Of a DNA stretch of 61,500 nt, positions 56,335 through 61,500 are shown piece after piece. The translations under genes and the position numbers were made by a program. Under the pieces are notes generated by a model. The model saw only the letters and a program-made list of their open reading frames with translations, searched no databases and was not told where the DNA came from. The stretch is taken from NCBI GenBank assembly GCA_905221605.1, contig CAJNDS010000224.1:452585-514084 (forward strand), written 5' to 3'. Within the stretch, counting starts at the first letter, position 1; every line of letters starts with the position of its first letter. The DNA is from Symbiodinium natans (taxonomy: Eukaryota > Sar > Dinophyceae > Suessiales > Symbiodiniaceae).

Positions 56335-56702
56335 CAGCTCTCTCAAGCGCTCTCTCTCTCTCTCTCTCAAAGACGGAGAGGGAGAGGGAGAGAGAGAGTG
56401 AGAAAGCGAAAGAGCAAGAGAAATGGAAAACGAAAGAGCAAGGTGAGCGACCTCGGTGTGGCATATGATTCAGTGTTTAATACTGAGAAACAGAAAGAGG
56501 AGGAGAAAGAGAAACGGAAAGAGAAAGAGAAAGAGCAAGAGAAAGAGAAAGGAGACAGAGAGAGAGAGAGATAGAGAAAAAAAAACAAATAAGAGAGAGA
56601 GAGAGAGAGAGCAGGCAGAGAAGAGAAGAGCGAGAGAGAGACGAAAGATAACAAAAGAAGATAGAGAAGAGAGAGAAGGAAACAGAAGACAAAAACAGAG
56701 AG
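56335..56702. repeat. CT/GA-rich low-complexity block
   Basis: CTCTCTCTCT at 56350 turns into GAGAGGGAGAGAGAGAG, then AGAAAGAG units up to 56702. The strand asymmetry flips once, near 56370, leaving a pyrimidine block and a purine block that can base-pair. Confidence 0.85.
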
Positions 56703-56785
56703 AAGAGCTTAGGGCTTAAGGGGTTTAGGTCTGGGGTGTAGGGGGATTACGGTCTAGGGTTTAGGTTTAGGTCTTAGGGACAAAG
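56703..56785. repeat. Telomere-like TTTAGGG array (opposite sense)
   Basis: Reads AGGGCTTAAGGGGTTTAGGT, then GTCTAGGGTTTAGGTTTAGG and TCTTAGGG. It is the G-rich sense on the plus strand, whereas the arrays at 36.6 and 41.3-41.6 kb show the C-rich sense. Confidence 0.75.
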
Positions 56786-56889
56786 GCAACCGAAGCAAGG
56801 CAACCGAAACCCCCCCCCCCACCCACACCTCTCAAGCAATCTCAGTCTCCGGTTACCCGCTCCCACGCACAACCTGTAGGTGTGAGGAT

Positions 56890-58019
56890 GACAGATGCCA
56901 AGGTTCAAGGCTTCGTTTTTTGGGGGGCGGGGGCCGGCCCGTCTTAAATCAACTTTCTGCTCTCTCGTGCGCAAAACTCTCTGCAACAGAGACATCCAAA
57001 ATAGAAGGATGACCACGGAACCGCACCGGTTCGGGAAACCGGGCAACCGTTGGAACCGAACCGTGCAAGAACTGAACCGTACCGGGTACCCCTGTTTATA
57101 GGGACAGTCAGAAAGAACCGCCCAAAGCGAGCGCCGACAAAAGTCAGAAGCAGAGCCGACAAAGAGCAAAGACCACAACACAAGAAAGAGGATGACAATG
57201 ACAGGACATGACAGAGGACGATAGGCGCGGGGAGGCCACACTCGATTCTATGTCTTTGTTTGCCGCCGGTGCTGCTGTAGAGTCCAGTCCATTGTCCGTG
57301 ACTGTTGCGGATGTATGGGTCCTCAAGGCGCCGCATGAGAAAGGCTTTAACCGACAGGCTACCAGGAGTGACCAAACCTCAGTAAACAGTGTCAGAGAGC
57401 CCTCAGAGAGCCCTCAGAGAGCCCTCGAGATATCCAAGCCTTGACAAACGATTCGTGGAGTCAAGTCAGATACTGATCAGATACTGGGAGTCCTTCCCGG
57501 AATCCCTGCTAACCACCGCCGGATACCAGAAGCCTCGGCGATCAAAGGCTTTAAGGGGCGCGACAAGCTACAGACACAACAGAAACATACCGGCTGATGG
57601 AAACTTGGCAGCTACATTTCTACTGCGCAATGCTCCTGACATCATGCCCAGCAGCCATTGGCAGAATCCCTGGCCATGACCTGCGCTGGGACGAAAGCGG
57701 CAAAAGCTGTGCATCAGCTTTTGCTAAAGTGGAGCACAGGAATACTTCCTGCCATACTGGCCATATCTGCCCATGGTCCAAGGACACTCACGCCTGATCA
57801 CCATGATGCTTCGAAGGAGTTGCGTTCAGCTTTTGAAGCCTGATTTCAGGTCGAGTGGGCAGTACCCTCCACTGCCCTCATGCCATGGAGGATCAGCACC
57901 TCATGCTTTCTGTTTAACTAGATGCCTTGCAAGAATGCCGGACGCAGGTTTGGTAACTTTCTGGCAGCTTCAAAACACTGTTGCTTTGGCAGGGGTCGAG
58001 GCAGTCCCTGACATCGTGC
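56890..58019. other. No gene confidently recognised
   Basis: A minus-strand frame at 57375-57270 (VKAFLMRRLEDPYIRNSHGQ) is protein-like but unsupported. A short AGAGCCCTC tandem repeat lies at 57396-57428. Nothing else is seen. Confidence 0.4.
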
Positions 58020-58290
58020 AGCCACGCCACTGGTTGAAGTAGTACTCTTTCTGATAGCCGAACACGCTGTGCACCTTGGAGGCTGTGTTCCGGCAACTTG
58101 TCAGGCTTGTCATGCGAGGCTTGGCATCATTTTCATGCCGCCGAGTCACCTTCACAATGAAGTCTCCCTGGTACGTCGGGTACTCGACCTGACGGGAGAT
58201 CTTTGGCACCACGCCAAGCTTGAACGCTTGCCCTGCTTGACACTCGAACCATCTGGCAAAGTACGATGGATGTGCTGGCACGATTCGACC
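58020..58290 (-). CDS. Candidate exon, unidentified
   Basis: Minus-strand frame of about 90 residues with natural composition: HPSYFARWFECQAGQAFKLG, VPKISRQVEYPTYQGDFIVK, then KVHSVFGYQKEYYFNQW. The other frames are poorer. It might be a soluble domain of a transposon or cellular protein, but no family signature is recognised. Confidence 0.45.
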
Positions 58291-60234
58291 CTACATCCAT
58301 TCAGCAGAACCCTGCCTGCACCACGGCTCCAAAGGGTCGAACTTGCGCGTAGTCCTAGCGGGAACATCACCGACAACTTGCTGCAACGACCCGTGAGAAG
58401 ACCGGCCTTCGGCAAGATCCGGTTTAGAGGGCGCAACAAGAAAGTGGAGACCTCAGCTTCGAGATGCTTCTGCCTTGCACTCGAAGCTTGACCGCCAGGT
58501 GCTGGCGTGAACACAACAAGCCTGTCTGCTATCAATCGCTCCTACTAGTACCCAGGAAGACGATCGTTGGAAAATTCTGCCTTTCTTGGAAGAAAAACAA
58601 TGCCGAGGCTGCGAGAGAAGAACAGAGAGAGAACGGGAGAAACAACGTCACCAACTCAAGATCCTTTTTCTTTGTTCCCTGTGTCGAAAGAATTGCCCCC
58701 CGTTCCGAGATCCCACGCTGTCTCACCTCGTTTCTGCCCTTTCCTCTTCCTGCGGGATTAAAACGGCATGGCCGAAGCACATCCCGCTCACGCAGTGGGC
58801 CTTGGGCAGCCCGGTATCGCGGCTTCTTTCCTTCTTTCGGGGAGCATGCGGGTCCCGGCTCTCCCGCTGGGAAAAGGCATCTCACATGCTACAGACACAG
58901 ACAAGCAGACAAAGGGAAAGAGCGAGAGAAAGAAAAAACAACCCCGGACCCCAACAAGACACTGAGACCAGAGACGGAATGAGGCGAGTGAAGTGAGAGA
59001 GCATAGTAGCACAGAGGCGGAGAGAGAGAGAGAGAGGAGTGGCTCTCCTTGCAGCCCCGACGCGACTTCAGTCGCGTTAGTCGCGGAATCCTCTGGATGT
59101 GCACAGGACGCGTCGGGCATTTTGCAAGGAAGAGGGATGTTCGGACCGCTGGGAAAAAGCCCGCTTCGAAACTTCGAAACTGCGTCTCGGTGCGGAGCCT
59201 GGAAGAAGAAGGCGGGGCACTTCACGTGTTCGGCGTCCATCACCTCCCCAACCACGCGCCCCCGCCTCCAAACGCCAGTCCTTAGGCTAGAGAAACAAAA
59301 GCAAGGAAAGAAAGAAAGAAGGAAAGAAAGGAAAGAAAGCAAAGCAAGAAAGCAAGAAAGCAAGAACGAACGAAAGTGCGTTCGTGCGAGCGTGAGTGCA
59401 TACGTCCTTTCATCTTCGTGCTGGACGTGGCTCGAGGGGCCCCAGGCGACGACAGGATCTCCCAGGTGGTACATCTGAAGGAGACGCACGTCCTGCGAGC
59501 ACCAGGCTTTTTCTTCTTGCTAGCCGCGCCGTACCTTGCAAAATGTCACAACCTGCACCTCTAAGGCTCGGGCATAAGCACTCCTGGAATGTGTGAGAGA
59601 GCGCGTGCGAGTTTTGCAATTAAGACATGTCAAATTGAAACGCCATCAAGAACGGTGCACGATGCCAGCACAAAGCAAGCAAGAAAGGGTTGATCCATGG
59701 GGTGTGATTGCAAATATTGCAACACGTGGGCTGTCTTCATCATGCCCCAGGTCGCGCAGTTCAGGATCCGGTGTTCCGGTGTTCCGGTGCTCCGGTGCTC
59801 TGCATGCTCTGCATGCTCTGCATGCTCTGCATGCTCTGCATGCTCTGCATGCTCTGCATGCTCTGCATGCTCTGGTGCTCTAAGACTCTGTACCTTCATA
59901 GCAGCACACACGCGCACGTCATCTATCTGCAGCAAAGCGGCCCTCTTGCAAGGGGTTGGCCAGGGGTGGGGAGCAAAAAAACACCCATTTCCCCCCCATA
60001 ATGGGTCGGCCCTGACAACTGAGGGTGACCCGCTGAGGGTGACCCTCGGTTGCTCCCCTCCGCCGCTCCGCCCTTTGGAAGGGGGGGGGCTGTGTAACCT
60101 GCGTCACAGTCATGGCTGTGTCATGCCGTGGCCTTGTTGACGTCTCGGTTTTGGACCTCATCTGCATTGGACGAATGTGCACACATCCGCAACATGGCGT
60201 GACATGAGGCATCCACAAGACTTTGTGTCACGCT
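58291..60234. other. No gene recognised; repeats
   Basis: Open frames at 58464-58996 (plus) and 58788-59489 (minus) look like low-complexity shadows. Contains a GAAAGAAA/GCAAGAAA tract at 59295-59375 and the TGCTCTGCA array listed separately. Confidence 0.5.
59793..59880. repeat. (TGCTCTGCA)n minisatellite
   Basis: Nine copies of the 9-nt unit GCTCTGCAT preceded by GTTCCGGT/GCTCCGGT units. Because 9 is a multiple of three, three frames stay open, giving Leu-His-Ala, Cys-Ser-Ala or Glu-His-Ala repeats. Confidence 0.95.
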
Positions 60235-60558
60235 TCAGTATTGGCTAGATGCTCGCACAGCGTCGCACATCTGATATTGATTGATCTCTTTCCAAGCGTG
60301 AGAAATAAGGACAGGGCGAATTCCAATCTGCAAGAGAGCGCAGAAGTTGTCCTGAGTCTGGAAGCTTGACGTGACTTTGAGCTGGCAAAGGGTCGCATGA
60401 GTTCTGCATGCCATGTCTGCTGCTACGACATTTGCACCAGGCTCGAACCCTCGAGGCGCTACAGACCCGCTTCCAACAGGCTTGCTTGGAGCGATCAATG
60501 CCGAGCTGCCTCTCCTCCTCTTGGGGATAATCAGGTAGTCGTCACCTGGGAACAGCAA
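60235..60558 (-). CDS. Candidate coding segment, unidentified
   Basis: Minus-strand frame of about 107 residues ending at a stop at 60235, with natural composition: LFPGDDYLIIPKRRRGSSAL, then VVAADMACRTHATLCQLKVT and GIRPVLISHAWKEINQYQMC. No family is recognised. A terminal exon or a retroelement fragment are equally possible. Confidence 0.35.
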   Translation of the reverse strand: MLFPGDDYLIIPKRRRGSSALIAPSKPVGSGSVAPRGFEPGANVVAADMACRTHATLCQLKVTSSFQTQDNFCALLQIGIRPVLISHAWKEINQYQMCDAVRASSQY

Positions 60559-60984
60559 AGCTTCTCTTCTCCTCTTCTCTAATTCCGCTCTTCTTCCTCA
60601 TAGTCCCTCATGGGCCAAGGCAGCCAAGGCGCCCTTTCTCGTCAGCACCTGTCCCAGATGCCACTTCCGGGGCTTCCTCGAGCGGTAGAAAACCTGCCGA
60701 CATTAGACATCCGCGGTCTTTTCATCCGCCTGCCCTTACCCAGCCTTACCCCATACATCCCGTTGTTTAACGGGAACTCTGCTGCTTTTGGAGAGTCTCA
60801 GCCACATGAGATTCCGATGAAGGCGCTGGAATGTGAGAGGTGCGCAGCAGGCCAGGCGCTTCAGCAAAGAAGTCCAGCCTTCTCTTTGGGAGCAAAGACA
60901 TCGTAGAGGGAGAGGTTTCGATAGTCCTTGGCATGTGCAGAAAAAAGTGGGGACTAATACTGATGCCGTGTGGGGGCACAGGAT

Positions 60985-61020
60985 TCTCTGCAGGATTCTC
61001 TGCAGAATTCTCTGGGGCAC
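60985..61020. repeat. (GATTCTCTGCAG)n short tandem repeat
   Basis: Three copies of the 12-nt unit GGATTCTCTGCA, the third with an A substitution. Confidence 0.85.
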
Positions 61021-61059
61021 ACAAAGGCCCTGTGCAGCTTGAAAGCAACCGTGCGGACT

Positions 61060-61190
61060 GGAAATTGCAAGGTGCATTGCCGACATGTGTGAACAATTAT
61101 GATCATGATCGTCATCTTGATTCCACGGATGGCAATGATGCTAGCAAGTCGCACACTTGGCAAGAAGACCTGCTGATGGTAACGATCTTG
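61060..61190 (-). CDS. Candidate exon with hydrophobic helix
   Basis: Minus-strand frame reading VRLASIIAIRGIKMTIMIII and then VHTCRQC. It could be a transmembrane exon of a gene running in from the right. There is no splice or family support. Confidence 0.25.
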
Positions 61191-61500
61191 ATGATGCCCG
61201 CCCCATGGTGTAGAAGATGTTGATGTTGTTGATGCTAGTGATGACGCCCCAGCTTAATCAACCAATCCATTTCGACCCGGTTGGACAAGGTAACACGCGA
61301 ACCGGTCAATATCCTCCCCCGCCCCCGCCCCATCCTATGCTAGAATCAAGAGCTGGCAGTGCTGGCAGCTTTCCGGACCTTGCCTCGCCCTATCTGCGAA
61401 GGCAAGACTAAACTTTAGACTAAACTGATAACGCTGGAGTTTGGGCACTCGGGCAGAGACGCTGGGCGTGCAGAGCAGCACAGGAGACCCACACATGGAA
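61191..61500. other. No gene recognised
   Basis: The last 300 bases show no domain, repeat or regulatory motif that I can support. Confidence 0.5.

Noticed and set aside
56367-56719. Leu/Ser-rich membrane-like frame and Lys/Arg-rich frame
   Set aside because: Low-complexity CT/GA DNA; no other evidence.
59593-60140. Frames with Ala-Leu-His or Cys-Ala-Ser repeats
   Set aside because: Generated by the 9-nt TGCTCTGCA minisatellite.
1-61500. tRNA, rRNA, snRNA genes or CRISPR arrays
   Set aside because: I looked for GTTCGA-type T-loops, conserved rRNA and U6 stretches and regularly spaced repeats and found none convincing. CRISPR is not expected in this genome.

Overview
The window reads as nuclear DNA of a dinoflagellate, most like a Symbiodiniaceae-type genome. 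Genes are broken into many short exons (down to 18 nt). Nearly all recognisable genes lie on the minus strand. The introns I could fit end in AG (usually AG|G) but mostly start with GC or GA: of 27 donors, 16 are GC, 5 GA and 6 GT. TTTAGGG-like interstitial telomeric arrays, long microsatellites and a large non-LTR retrotransposon complete the picture. Because introns dominate, most long open frames are not genes. Calls below rest on exons that join in frame to a family pattern.

Layout, left to right. 0-4.6 kb: weak exon candidates and a (TG/CG)n tract. 4.7-8.1 kb: an Mpv17/PMP22-type membrane protein in at least ten exons. 9.1-19 kb: exons of one or two unidentified multi-pass membrane proteins, with a 450-bp (GTGTGTGTGG)-type repeat. 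20.8-39.7 kb: three head-to-tail paralogues (A, B, C) of a single-domain voltage-gated cation channel. Each has S1-S4, S5-pore-S6, an EF-hand module and a conserved C-terminal CxQLHGxARSVDL motif. 41.3-41.6 kb: telomere-like repeats. 42.0-49.5 kb: a LINE on the minus strand with AP endonuclease, reverse transcriptase, four zinc fingers and a C-terminal ubiquitin-specific-protease-like domain. It is spread over several reading frames and lies between two (AT)n tracts. 50.6-54.7 kb: an integrase-like remnant and a second multi-pass membrane protein gene. 54.7-61.5 kb: scattered exon candidates of unknown identity, GA-rich tracts and minisatellites.

Functionally the window is dominated by membrane proteins: a tandemly amplified family of voltage- and probably Ca2+-responsive channels, an Mpv17-type protein and two unidentified polytopic proteins. 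No operon logic applies; the shared strand fits the unidirectional gene clusters usual in dinoflagellates. The most unusual item is the retroelement joining a complete set of LINE enzymes to a deubiquitinase-like domain.
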